Positions 1 through 10,011 of a stretch of 64,000 nucleotides of DNA are shown piece by piece. The stretch lies in assembly GCA_047967505.1 (NCBI GenBank), contig CM106538.1. One strand, given 5' to 3'. Made by a program: the position numbers and the translations under genes. Below the pieces are notes generated by a model. The model was given only the letters and a program-made list of their open reading frames with translations. It did not search any database and was not told where the DNA came from. This stretch comes from Dipteris shenzhenensis (taxonomy: Eukaryota; Polypodiophyta; Polypodiopsida; Gleicheniales). Each line of letters begins with the position of its first letter. Position 1 is the stretch's first letter.

Positions 1-240
1 GGGGTCACTCATCATATGTAACCCTATCACGTGAGTTCAACAGAAGGATATTTTTTATTCCTAAAATTTACAGAAATAAATATACATAAGGGATTATTTA
101 AAATAGTTTTTGAAAAAATTTACAGATTTGTATAGAAAAGGGGTACATTTTATTGATGAAAAATTTTACAGATAAGGGATTTTAAATATAGGCCTTGAAC
201 GCATGTGATATAGAGGGTTTATACATAGTGACCCCCCCGA
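1..240. other. AT-rich stretch, no gene seen
   Basis: AT-rich DNA ending in a short C run. I see no LTR end, primer site or ORF of note. It could be the flank or distal leader of the gypsy element to the right. It does not resemble that element's 3' LTR. Confidence 0.4.
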
Positions 241-530
241 GCTTCGGGTTAGTGACTAACTACGGTTAGGTTAGTTGGTTAACCTAGGTTAGGTTAGGCT
301 AGGTTAGTTGGTTAACCCTAGGCTAGTTAGTCTAACTCAGTTAGATTAGGTTAAGCTAGGTTAGTTAGCAGAAACCTAGGCTAGGTTAGTTTTGCCTTTG
401 GTTCGGTTAGTTTAACCTAACCTCAGTTAACGTAACTATAGTTAGTTACACTAACTAAGTTAGACTATGGTCAGTCTAACCCTCACTAGGCTAGGTTAGA
501 CTAACTGATTAGTTAGTCTAACTAGATCAA
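241..530. repeat. Degenerate GGTTAG/TTAGTT low-complexity repeat
   Basis: About 290 bp built from irregular iterations of TTAGGTTAG, TTAGTT and TTAACC words and their complements, with CTAG in many units. The period is not fixed, so it is a cryptic simple repeat rather than a clean satellite. It is not a plant telomere array, because the units are not TTTAGGG in tandem. Confidence 0.75.
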
Positions 531-1132
531 CTTGGTTTCAACCCCTCGGTTGGACTTAAAGTCCATTCACACCACCATTAGGACCCCCCAAACGCAAAAT
601 TTACCCCTCCTTTAACCCCTCGAAACTCATCCGTTTGGGACCCAAATTGAACCCCGTTTGAACCCAGATTTCACACACGAAAACACCATGATACCGGGTA
701 TTTTTCCAGCCCATTGCACACCATTTCAGCATCCCTAGCACACGTTCATTTGTGCCCCCGTGTGGGCCTCATTTTGCATTAATTCACTCGTATTTTCACG
801 TTGTGACCTCCGATTAACGATCCGTCTGCACCGGCACATTTCCCTACACACGTAGGACAATCTTAGGCACATTATTAACACGACGGTCCCTACAGACACT
901 AACACCACTCTTACTGTCCTAACAACACCACATCCACAAACGCACTTGGGGTAGCGACACCCTTGGCAAATCACACACAATCTGCATGCAGTTATGTTCC
1001 GACCAATGACTTTGACTCCAACGCTCGCCCCATCTGCAACTAACTCCACTGCAACAACCGCCCCTGCCAATCCTCTACCCCGAATCCCCCCCTGAGATTC
1101 AACAACTCCCTTTAACTCCTCCATGCCCCAAC
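531..1132 (+). other. Untranslated leader of the gypsy element
   Basis: C-rich DNA between the low-complexity repeat and the gag start at 1133. No convincing primer-binding site or LTR end was found, so the 5' LTR is either left of the window or lost. The minus-strand ORF here has no recognisable features and is treated as chance. Confidence 0.45.
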
Positions 1133-2992
1133 ATGGCTGGACGTCGTCATGACCATGATGGGGATATCGAGCTCGATGCAGAGGCTGACAACTTCTTCAA
1201 TCGACAAAATCACAACAATCAAGGCCGATGCCCCTTGGGAAAACTAGAACTTTCCAAATATAATGGTAGGGGAGACCCAGCTCGCTTCCTCCAGCATTTT
1301 GATGCCGCATGTCGAGCAGGTGGTGATCAATCCCATGAAACTAAGGTGGCTTGGTTTCCAATGGCCTTAATTGATGAGGCGTCAGAATGGTACCTCGACC
1401 TTCTCGTGGAAGAACGTGCCACATGGGACCTACTTCAAACCGAATTCAAACGTCGCTTTCAAACGGAGAGGCTACAAGATGATCCCGCTCTCCAACTCAG
1501 CAAGATCGAACAAGGCCGGAGGGAAGATGTACGCACATACCTGGGAAAGATGAAGAGATTGATCGCCAAATGTGACCCACGCCCAGATGCAAAGTACCTC
1601 ACGGCATGGTTCATAGCAGGTCTAAGAAAGAAAATCCGCAAGGATATGAAAAAGATAAGTAGCTATGAAACATTCAGTGCTGCTCATGCGGCAGCCATTG
1701 ACATCGAAGATGGCATGACAGATTTAGACACTTGCAGTGATGATGCCAGATCAAATACACGAGATAAACGCTCGAAAAAAGGTAAATCAAAGGACACTGC
1801 CGAAACATCCAATGAAGATCGCCTAGAGGCCATGACCTTGAAGCTGAAAGAAGATATGATGCAGGCCATGGATCAAAAACTCCACTTGTCTCAGCCGCCA
1901 ACTCAAACATATCCACGGCGAGAAAATGTCTGGTGCCCACACTACTTGGCAAATCATACAGCAAATGAATGCCCAGTCCTAAGAGCAAGGATCACTGCAC
2001 AAGCAAATCCACCGCCACGGTTGTGGTGCCATATCTGCATCGTCGGCGGTCATGATGAGAACAGTTGCATCTTTAACATGCGCAACAATCCGCCTCGACC
2101 ACCACAATACCAAGCGGCACCCATGCCAGTATACAGGCAACCGGCACTTGCACAAGCGCCCCCATCTCTGAGGCTAAATCCTGTTCCTATTCGGATACAA
2201 GTCCCACAACTACTCAGGAATCCGAATCCACGACCGTATCCAAGAGCACCAAATCCAGCTCCTCAGGCAGTTCCCATACATCACTTACAAGTCGAGGAAG
2301 TAGACTCGCTGTCGCTGTTTGAGTATGAAGCAGAGTACCCAGTGTACTATGTAGAAGGTGCAGAGTGTCTAATACTAGTCTATGCAAATCAAGTGCGACC
2401 CAACACATTTCGAGCACCAATCAAGTGTTACGGTTGTGGAGAAAATCATAGGATCGCAGAGTGCCCTCATCGTGGTAGCCCAGCCACTTTCCAACCACTC
2501 TGCAGAGATTGTGGCATAGGACATGCCTGTATGGATTGTTCCATGAAAAATAAGGTCCCAGAACATACAGAGGTTAAGCCTGACATCCCCATCGGCATCA
2601 TTGGGGTGGACCATCAAAGTCTGGGTCCGGCAAGTCTAAGGTCACAACCTATCAATGTAATTACACGCCAACAGAAAGAGGCCACGAAGGACCCTATCAT
2701 TCCAATCCAACCGAAGCGACTTCTGAAAAAGAAAGCACAAGTGCCTCCACCTCTGCCAAGCAATGAGCAGCCGAGCTCATCCACATCAACTCCCGAACCT
2801 CAAATAAAAGAAGCTCCATACCCGAATGCAGAGGTGGAGAAGGCTCGTTTTCATGTACTTCAGCAATGGGTCCAAAATGAACAAGCTCAATTTGAGGCTG
2901 AGAAGCAAGCTCAAGACCCAATCCATGACTTGGCCCCACAAAGTATTGATACTGTACTCGAGCCTTTGTTCCAACAAGAGACTCCACAATAG
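1133..2992 (+). CDS. gag: Ty3/gypsy Gag with four zinc knuckles
   Basis: A 619-aa capsid/nucleocapsid polyprotein that would package element RNA in cytoplasmic particles. A retrotransposon-gag core lies at about residues 70-165, with WYLDLL and a YLGKMKRLI segment. Zinc knuckles follow in two pairs. Residues 299-312 are canonical CX2CX4HX4C. Residues 432-444 and 457-469 are the shorter CX2CX3HX4C form. Residues 268-280 have the short form with the second Cys replaced by Tyr; the related copy near 15.2 kb keeps that Cys. Proline-rich linkers separate the pairs. The ORF ends at an in-frame TAG, beyond which the same frame runs on into protease. The start is the first ATG of the open frame. Confidence 0.85.
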   Translation: MAGRRHDHDGDIELDAEADNFFNRQNHNNQGRCPLGKLELSKYNGRGDPARFLQHFDAACRAGGDQSHETKVAWFPMALIDEASEWYLDLLVEERATWDLLQTEFKRRFQTERLQDDPALQLSKIEQGRREDVRTYLGKMKRLIAKCDPRPDAKYLTAWFIAGLRKKIRKDMKKISSYETFSAAHAAAIDIEDGMTDLDTCSDDARSNTRDKRSKKGKSKDTAETSNEDRLEAMTLKLKEDMMQAMDQKLHLSQPPTQTYPRRENVWCPHYLANHTANECPVLRARITAQANPPPRLWCHICIVGGHDENSCIFNMRNNPPRPPQYQAAPMPVYRQPALAQAPPSLRLNPVPIRIQVPQLLRNPNPRPYPRAPNPAPQAVPIHHLQVEEVDSLSLFEYEAEYPVYYVEGAECLILVYANQVRPNTFRAPIKCYGCGENHRIAECPHRGSPATFQPLCRDCGIGHACMDCSMKNKVPEHTEVKPDIPIGIIGVDHQSLGPASLRSQPINVITRQQKEATKDPIIPIQPKRLLKKKAQVPPPLPSNEQPSSSTSTPEPQIKEAPYPNAEVEKARFHVLQQWVQNEQAQFEAEKQAQDPIHDLAPQSIDTVLEPLFQQETPQ

Positions 2993-4191
2993 AATGTACC
3001 GCCACGTCAACTTGAAGGAGCCGCACTCTCTAGCATCCTGAGTTGCCCTGTGTCAATTCCCATTGGAATCCTCTTACGAAATTGTCCCAATCTCTGGGAG
3101 AGTTTCAAAGGATGGATTGAACTCGCAAATCCCCCTCCACCTATGAACGACATTGAAGATATCCCTGTGCGGATGGGTGAGAGAGATGACATACGCAACA
3201 TCACTGTGCCTTTGATCCACAAGGCATATAATGAAGTCCAAGCCATAGTGGATGGTGGAGCAGGTGTCAATGTCCTATCAAAAGAGCTCTACGAAGAATG
3301 GGGTCTCCCACCAATGCAAAAGGCTAATTTCAACATACGCCTTGCCGATGATTCACGGGCTAAACCCTTGGGAATAGTGAATGGCGTGTCCACAAAGATC
3401 ACGGCAGTCCGCTTTTCCCTTCAATTCACAACTTGGATCTCCCCAAAAAATCCTATCAAATCTTACTGGGACGTCCTTGGTTACGAGAAGCATCAGTCCT
3501 CCATGACTGGGGAACTAATAAATTGACAATCCAGAATCGAGACACTGCAGTCAGGGTGAATGTGGGGATAGGAGCTATTAAACCAATTGTTCCTAGAGCA
3601 TTGGATGACACATCTTCCACGACAATCTCGAGCAAATCAGCTCCCTTGCAACAGCATGCCATAGCAGGTGACTCACAAAGCAATGTCAATAACTGGATAC
3701 AAACATTGGCAACCATCGCCAACTGCCATTCATTAGACCCCATCTTCTCACAGATAGATGCTAATGCACTACAAGTCGATCCTCCACCGACACATGAAGA
3801 ACCAATCGATCTAGAGATGCCATTCTTTATGGCTGACCTCGAATGGGATAATGAACCTGAAGAAGGTACCCATACCAATGATGACTCAGATTTTCCTCGG
3901 GACCTTGAAACAAAGGCTGCGAATGCTGAAATTGAAAATCAAATCTTTGATAATGACCTAGCCATTCTGCATGCCCTAATGGCAGTTGAGCTCCCAAAAG
4001 TTGAACCTCCACAGTTGAATAACAGCAGAAGATCCCGCAAGAAAGCTGCAGGAGGAAATCGCAGAAAAGCCAAGGCCAAGCACTTCAATGAATTTGAACG
4101 AGTCCAAACAAGGATTGTCGAATTGTACCTTGCAAAGGCAGTTCCCTCAAAATCAAAACCACCACCTCTTAAATGGTCCCCTGAGGGATAG
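2993..4191 (+). pseudogene. Gypsy aspartic protease region, frameshifted
   Basis: Continues in the gag frame after the TAG at 2990. The active-site segment IVDGGAGVNVL (about 3243-3275) has D-G-G in place of the usual D-S/T-G. The distal ILLGRPWL flap-region motif (about 3463-3486) lies in the next frame, so about one base has been lost near 3430-3450, close to an A run. The frame then runs through an acidic linker to an in-frame TAG at 4189. The related copy at 16.2-17.5 kb carries the same DGG and reads through both stop positions, so the stops here look like later damage. Known family role: cleavage of Gag-Pol. Confidence 0.75.
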
Positions 4192-5208
4192 GAAGGAGTA
4201 TGTGCAGCACATGAACCCTTACTTGGAAACACCTTACCAGTGGAAAAGTTACCCCACAGTTCCCAACGTAAGAAGTTTCGGAAATATAAGCCACATGTGC
4301 GGATGAAGCTCGATCAAGAGACTTCAGAAAAAGAAAGAAAAGAAGAGCCTAACAAATTACTAAATGCAACTATGCCACCCAGTACACATGACACATGTCA
4401 GGCTAGTTCAACCCCATCAGAGGCCGATCTTCGAGAAGTGCTGGAATACTTTAAGAATTATACAAGTGGCAGTGCACCAATAGCAATGCCAAGACCAATC
4501 AGAGAATCTGAAGTTCAAGAAACCGATAGCATTGGAGAAACTCCAATCTATGAGGGACTGGCAAAAACACGCACAATAAACCTCGCCCTTGAAGGGCAGG
4601 AAGAAAAATTGGTTTTCATTGGGAAACAGCTCCGTCAAGAAGATGAAATCAAACTCAAAGACCTCCTAATGGAATACCGTGACTGCCTAGCATGGTCATA
4701 CAAAGAGATGAAAGGAATTTCACCAGAAGTGGCAGTGCACACGATACCTATAAGGGAAGGTGCTCGCCCTAAGGTATGTCGACCTTATCGCACAAATCCT
4801 AAATATGGCACCATGGTTTATGATGAGCTGGAAAAACTCCTAGATGCCGGATTCATCTACGAGATAGAACACACTGATTGGGTTTCACCCATTGTCATTG
4901 TGCCTAAACGCAACAAGAAGCTCAGAATATGCGTAAACTTGAAAAATGTGAATGCCGCCACAATTAGGGATCACTACCCCCTACCCTTAACAGAAACAGT
5001 GTTGGAAAAGGTGGCAGGATCCGAAATATATAGCTTCTTGGATGGCTTCAGTGGCTATAACCAAGTGCAAATTGCTCCTCAAGACCAATCAAAAACAACA
5101 TTTGCTACAGAATGGGGTATTTTTGCATATAGAGTCATGCCATTCGGCCTTTTAATGCCCCAGCCACATTCCAGCGAGTCATGTTCACAGCTTTCAAGTC
5201 ATTTTTGA
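4192..5208 (+). pseudogene. Gypsy reverse transcriptase, N-terminal half
   Basis: Same frame as the protease linker, continuing past the TAG at 4189; the first ATG is at 4240. Typical gypsy RT blocks are visible: VCRPYRTNPKY, the IEHTDWVSPIVIVPKRNKK segment, RICVNLKNVNAAT, DHYPLPL, SFLDGFSGYNQVQI and YRVMPFGL. The catalytic aspartate of the first RT motif lies in FLDGFSGYNQ. Just after MPFGL (about 5148-5156) the frame is lost by about one base, and the rest of the domain continues in the ORF starting at 5181. Confidence 0.85.
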
Positions 5209-7382
5209 ATAAGTTTTTACAGGTGTTCTTGGATGATTTGTGCATCCATTCAACCAAACAAGACCACTTCAAATGTCTGGAAGAAGTACTAATCAAATGC
5301 AGGGAGTATGGCATCTCCCTAAATCCAACAAAATGCCAGTTCATGGTCACCCACGGAGTTGTTTTGGGACACATCGTCTCTCAACATGGGATTGCAACTG
5401 ACATGGACAAAATCAAAATCATCATGGAATTGCCTCCTCCTACAAATTCCAAAGGTGTACAAGTCTTTATGGGACATGCCGGCTATTATAGAAGATTTAT
5501 ATTGCGGTATGCCATGATAGCTAGACCACTTTACAAATTATTAGTGTTCTTATGGACCGAAGAGTGCGACCAGGCCTTTGAGCTTTTAAAATGGCGCCTA
5601 ATCACAACACCCATCCTTATATCTCCCAATTGGCATATTGATTTTCATGTTCATACTGATGGATCCAAGTATGCAATTGGGAGTGTGCTTTGTCAACCTG
5701 GTGAACATAAGAAAGACTACCCCTTCTACTTCGCCAGTCGACAACTCAATGATGCAGAGATCAACTATACAACCACAGAAAGAGAAGCCCTAGCAATGGT
5801 GTATAGTGTAAAGAAATTTTGGCACTATCTACTCGCAAATGATTTTGTCTTCTACACCGACCATCAAGCATTGCTTTATCTTGTGAACCGTCCGTGTACC
5901 ACAGGAAGAATAACCAGATGGCTCCTCTTGCTGCAAGAATTCAACTTCAAAATCGTGGTCCGCAAAGGTGCCCAACACTACATTGCCGATCACATGTCTC
6001 GAGTCAAGACAGGAGAAGCCACTGGAGTAGAAGACGACTTACCAGATGTCACACTATTTCAAATAGATGCTGTTCCAGAATGGTGTGGAGATATCATTGG
6101 GTACTTGATGGCAGGAAGACCACCCCCTGACATGAAAGCAGTAGATGCCAGAAAATTGATTCTAAAAGCTGCACCCTATCAACTCATTGTAGGACAACTA
6201 TACAAGATGGGCAAGGACCAGATATTAAGAAGATGTGTAATGCCTCATGAGATCCTGCCAATCCTAAGTGAAGTCCATGAAGGCATTGCAGGAGGACACT
6301 TCCAAGGGGAAGCCACAGCAAGAAAAGTTCTCCTCACAGGCTACTGGTGGCCAACACTGTGGGCAGATGCCTATGAATATGTAAAAGGCTGTGATGTATG
6401 CCAACGAACTATTAAACCACAACACAAAGACTTCAATCCCCTAACAACAGTTGTTGCACAACAACCATTTCAAAAATGGGGGATTGACTATGTGGGTCCC
6501 ATACATCCAGCAGCAAAAGGAACACAGGCATGCTACATCATTGTGGTCACTGATTACTTTACAAAATGGGCTGAAGCTAAAGCAGTCAGAAAGGCAAATG
6601 CCAAAAGCACAGCAAGATTCTTGTACAAACATGTGATCACCCGATTCGGATGCCCCATTGAAATTGTGTCGGATAGAGGCACACATTTTGTCAATGAGGT
6701 AATCCAAGAACTTTTGTCTGGCTTCATGGTCATTCATAGAAAAAGCACACCCTACTACCCCCAAGGGAATGGACTAGCAGAATCCACAAACAAAATCATA
6801 TGCAATATCCTCACCAAGGTAGTAGAACCACAGCATTCTGATTGGGCAGAGAAACTGAATGCAGCCTTATGGGCATACAGAACCACATTCAAGGTCAGTA
6901 CAGGGAACACACCTTTTCAATTGGTGTACGGCCTTGAAGCCGTGGTTCCACTCGAATTTGTAATACCAAGTCTACGCATCGCAGTACAGGAACGCATGGG
7001 TGATCATGAGTCCTTGAAAGAAAGGCTCTGTCAGTTGGAAAAGCATATAGAGACAAGACTAGTCGCTTATCATGCCATGACAACAGAAAAACGTCGAAGA
7101 AAGGCATGGTTTGACAGGAATCTGAAAGCTAAAGACATCAAGGAAGGCGACTTAGTCCTGTTATACAATGCCAAAGTACACAAGGGAAAACTGAAGTATC
7201 TAGGTCAAGGACCCTACCGAGTACGAAAGATGAATCCCATCGGAGCTGTGCTCCTTGAAACACTAGATGGAGTCCAATTCAACACAACAATAAACGGGAG
7301 CCGACTGAAGTGCTACTACATCAACACACGAGCCCTCCCCGACAAAAACAAAGATTTGGGAAACCAAGTCTTCCTTAGTTAG
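5181..7382 (+). CDS. pol: Gypsy RT C-terminus, RNase H and integrase
   Basis: A 733-aa open frame forming the distal part of a broken pol. RT FLDD box at residues 16-19. RNase H acidic residues D160 (HTDGS), E200 (TTEREA), D227 (YTDH) and D270 (ADHMSR). Integrase zinc-binding H366, H373, C404, C407, then a D436, D498, E534 triad with 35 residues between the last two. A GQGPYRV (GPY/F) motif lies at 675-681 and no chromodomain follows. Every catalytic residue I can check is present, so this section alone looks intact. It cannot be made as part of Gag-Pol because of the upstream shifts. The ATG at 5181 is only the first Met after the frameshift, not a true start. Confidence 0.9.
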   Translation: MFTAFKSFLNKFLQVFLDDLCIHSTKQDHFKCLEEVLIKCREYGISLNPTKCQFMVTHGVVLGHIVSQHGIATDMDKIKIIMELPPPTNSKGVQVFMGHAGYYRRFILRYAMIARPLYKLLVFLWTEECDQAFELLKWRLITTPILISPNWHIDFHVHTDGSKYAIGSVLCQPGEHKKDYPFYFASRQLNDAEINYTTTEREALAMVYSVKKFWHYLLANDFVFYTDHQALLYLVNRPCTTGRITRWLLLLQEFNFKIVVRKGAQHYIADHMSRVKTGEATGVEDDLPDVTLFQIDAVPEWCGDIIGYLMAGRPPPDMKAVDARKLILKAAPYQLIVGQLYKMGKDQILRRCVMPHEILPILSEVHEGIAGGHFQGEATARKVLLTGYWWPTLWADAYEYVKGCDVCQRTIKPQHKDFNPLTTVVAQQPFQKWGIDYVGPIHPAAKGTQACYIIVVTDYFTKWAEAKAVRKANAKSTARFLYKHVITRFGCPIEIVSDRGTHFVNEVIQELLSGFMVIHRKSTPYYPQGNGLAESTNKIICNILTKVVEPQHSDWAEKLNAALWAYRTTFKVSTGNTPFQLVYGLEAVVPLEFVIPSLRIAVQERMGDHESLKERLCQLEKHIETRLVAYHAMTTEKRRRKAWFDRNLKAKDIKEGDLVLLYNAKVHKGKLKYLGQGPYRVRKMNPIGAVLLETLDGVQFNTTINGSRLKCYYINTRALPDKNKDLGNQVFLS

Positions 7383-7716
7383 GATTAGATTGTATCACGA
7401 GCACTCACTTGCATATGTATGTCTTCACACATATAGGTAGCATCAATCAATTTTACCTAGAGCTCAGAAGTGATGATGAGTTCTAGCTGCCCTATGAAAA
7501 TCCCAACAAAAAAAGCATATAGTTAGTCCCTACTTAGCTACTAGGTCACGTGCACTCACAGCTTTCGCTTAGACACATAGATGATTGCATGAATAATTGT
7601 ACCACACACTTTCATTCCACACTCTCAAAGGATGTATAACAAAAAAAAAAAAAAGGATCTCTCTCCCACACACACACAGAAAGGTCATACAGGCATGCCA
7701 ATCAATTTAATGATCA
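7383..7716 (+). other. Spacer between pol and extra ORF
   Basis: About 330 bp with a 14-base A run near 7640 and a short CA repeat. All three frames contain stops. A subgenomic or spliced leader for the downstream ORF might be expected here, but I see no clear splice acceptor or promoter. Confidence 0.4.
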
Positions 7717-8181
7717 ATGGTACACTACATGTACATGGATGCAGGTTCAGAAAAGATGCCGCCACTAAAGAGGATGTGCAGAAAGAGCCCACCGCCTCAA
7801 CCACGGGACCCCCTCCAGAGTTCGCAGCCATCTACATCCTCTCAACCATGGAGACCACAGGCATTTATGGTCCAAAGCGATAGCTCCGAAGAAGATTCAG
7901 TGCATGACCAAGCAGAACAAATGCCACCCCAGTCACAGCCGGCCTACACAACCGTTAACAAGGCCCAATCATTGGAACTTGTCTGGCCACCCACATCAAC
8001 TTATGCTCTTTCCCAGGAGGCAACATCTTACTTAGAGCAACGGGGTCTAGGCAATTTGCATGAGAGCCTCAAATCCTTGGAAGACAGTCCTATCATGACC
8101 ACCTACATCAAGGACTTTCTCCACTCTTACTACTCCAGCAATGCAACGGATGGCAAGTATGGTACAATCACTATATAGTAG

Positions 8182-8946
8182 AGCCCACTGAACATTATCC
8201 TCGACAGTACGGTCATTCAAAGGGCTTTCTCACTGCCAAAACAAGGTGGCCAATACCCTAAACGGTCTGCTGATGCAAAGTTTATCGAAGTACAGTCTCT
8301 CCTCACCAAGGGTACCCTGATCCATAGAGATGGCATATTGCTTCACACAATCCCTGACCCCCGCCTCAAGGAAGCAGCACAATTTCTATCCACAATCCTG
8401 GGAATAAAAAACGGCAAGGAACGCTCCCTTCCACTCCGCACATTTGTTTTGCTGAGTAGGAAGCTAAAACAAGACTGGGTCCAACACTTCGTCATTTTCT
8501 TTACCAAAAAACTCGATGGTTCTTCAGGCCAGAAATGTAAAATTCCGCACTTATTGGCTATAATCATCAAAAAAGAACTACAAGAAAGAGAAATGACTTT
8601 GCCCCAGTCTCCAAAGCCAATTGAGGAGTTGGACATACCCTTATCACCAGTATGGGAGCCGTCATCAACTGCACCAGCTATCACATTGATAAGTACAGAT
8701 GCCTTAACAGAAGTACCTATTCTGGAAAGTAGGATTGCGGAATTGCCCCGGAAAATGCTACAGCTTGGTGCACAACTGCAACCACTAAATCTCCACCAAC
8801 AGCACCAACCCGAGCTCGAGACAAGGTTGGCACCCGAACCTGAGGAACGATCAGCACCAGAGCTTGAGACCACATCAGCACTCGAACCGCCCATCGACGC
8901 CATGCCAGTCGATGAGCCCCAAGGAGAGCTAGTGCCAGATCAGTAG
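8182..8946 (+). other. N-terminal folded region of extra ORF
   Basis: Segment of the extra ORF after the double TAG. It opens with a hydrophobic-patterned stretch followed by blocks such as LPLRTFVLLSRKLKQDW and HFVIFFTKKL, then changes at about 8600 to an acidic, proline-rich linker with repeated PELE/APEP units. The pattern (short helix, conserved W, HF, repeated hydrophobics) reminds me of plant retroelement-associated domains of the putative-plant-transposon type. I could not confirm this. Confidence 0.4.
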
Positions 8947-9183
8947 TATGACTATTGTACACAAGGGACTGAAATGCCATTGGATCAACCTCCCCCAAGT
9001 ACTACAGAATCATCGGGATGGCTACATGGGCACCACTTGTATCAGCAATATCACCAGACCTCATCACCATCTGTCATTCTCCAACATCAAGCTAGCCAAA
9101 TGATCCAAATGTCAGAACTCTTCACTAGCTTGGCCAAGGAAGCATATGCAAGAGAATTGGTGGAAAGGCAAACGGCATCATAA

Positions 9184-9972
9184 ATCGAAGACCAATTCCA
9201 GGCAATCGCCATAGAGGTCAAGGCACTTCGGGCACAAATCGATGAGAAGGAGGTAGAAGAAGTGCGCATGAACCAGGCTCTCCAAGCTCAAGAGAAGGCC
9301 ATAAGTGATGTGACCTCCAACCTCCACCAAAGTCAAACACAGCTGATTGCGGCAGTAGAAGCAATGGCAATCCTACAGACTTCCTATAACTCCCTGACAT
9401 CTGCACATGCGCAACAAACAGAGGTAATGGCACAAGCTCGACTCACTCTCATTCACAAAGAAGAAGAGCTCCAGGATTTCAAAGACAAGCTTGAAGACAT
9501 GAAACAATCTTTGGCAGTACGTGCCTTTAGCATTGATGAGCTTACAAGGGAATGTCAACTCTTAAAAGACCAACTTGCTACTGTTCAAGAGGCCAGCACT
9601 TCACAAGCCCAGGTCTTGGACCAATGGTCCAATACCACTGAAGACATTCCTCAACAGGCAAAGGTCACCTTGCAAATGAAAAAGCTTAAGGAGGCATACA
9701 CAACCATCTACCATCAGTACAAAGAAAAAATGAATGAGATGCACTCCCAAAAAATAGCCATCTCCAAGCTTGAACTCCAATTGCTAGTGCACAACAATGA
9801 GGCTTTGGAAGACAACACCAATGACGCCCCACTACAATGCACAACCGTGGTGTATGAAGAGCTTGTGGCTGCTCTACAAGTGGAAGATCACCTCAACGCA
9901 TGCGTGCTTATCCAATGGAAGCAACTCCAAATCAGGATCATATCTGCTCATCCAACAATCAACTGGAAATGA
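9184..9972 (+). other. Coiled-coil segment of extra ORF
   Basis: Read in the frame of the extra ORF, roughly 9190-9800 is rich in E, K, Q and L with heptad-like spacing (for example KEEELQDFKDKLEDMKQSL, and LKEAYTTIYHQYKEKMNEM). About 200 residues could form a long coiled coil, suggesting an oligomerising or rod-shaped protein. This is inferred from composition and spacing only. Confidence 0.6.
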
Positions 9973-10011
9973 TCAATCGGGATTAAAACCCTGTGCATAA
10001 TTTGCCAAGAC

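Noticed and set aside
241-530. Interstitial telomere or chromosome end
   Set aside because: The words are TTAGG-like but irregular and mixed in both orientations; no TTTAGGG array.
735-1124. 129-aa minus-strand ORF before gag
   Set aside because: Lies in the element leader on the wrong strand, with no motif and odd Val/Cys composition.
3430-3450. Programmed frameshift between protease and linker
   Set aside because: The copy also has stops and a second shift in RT; a run of A makes a simple one-base loss more likely. Not excluded without more copies.
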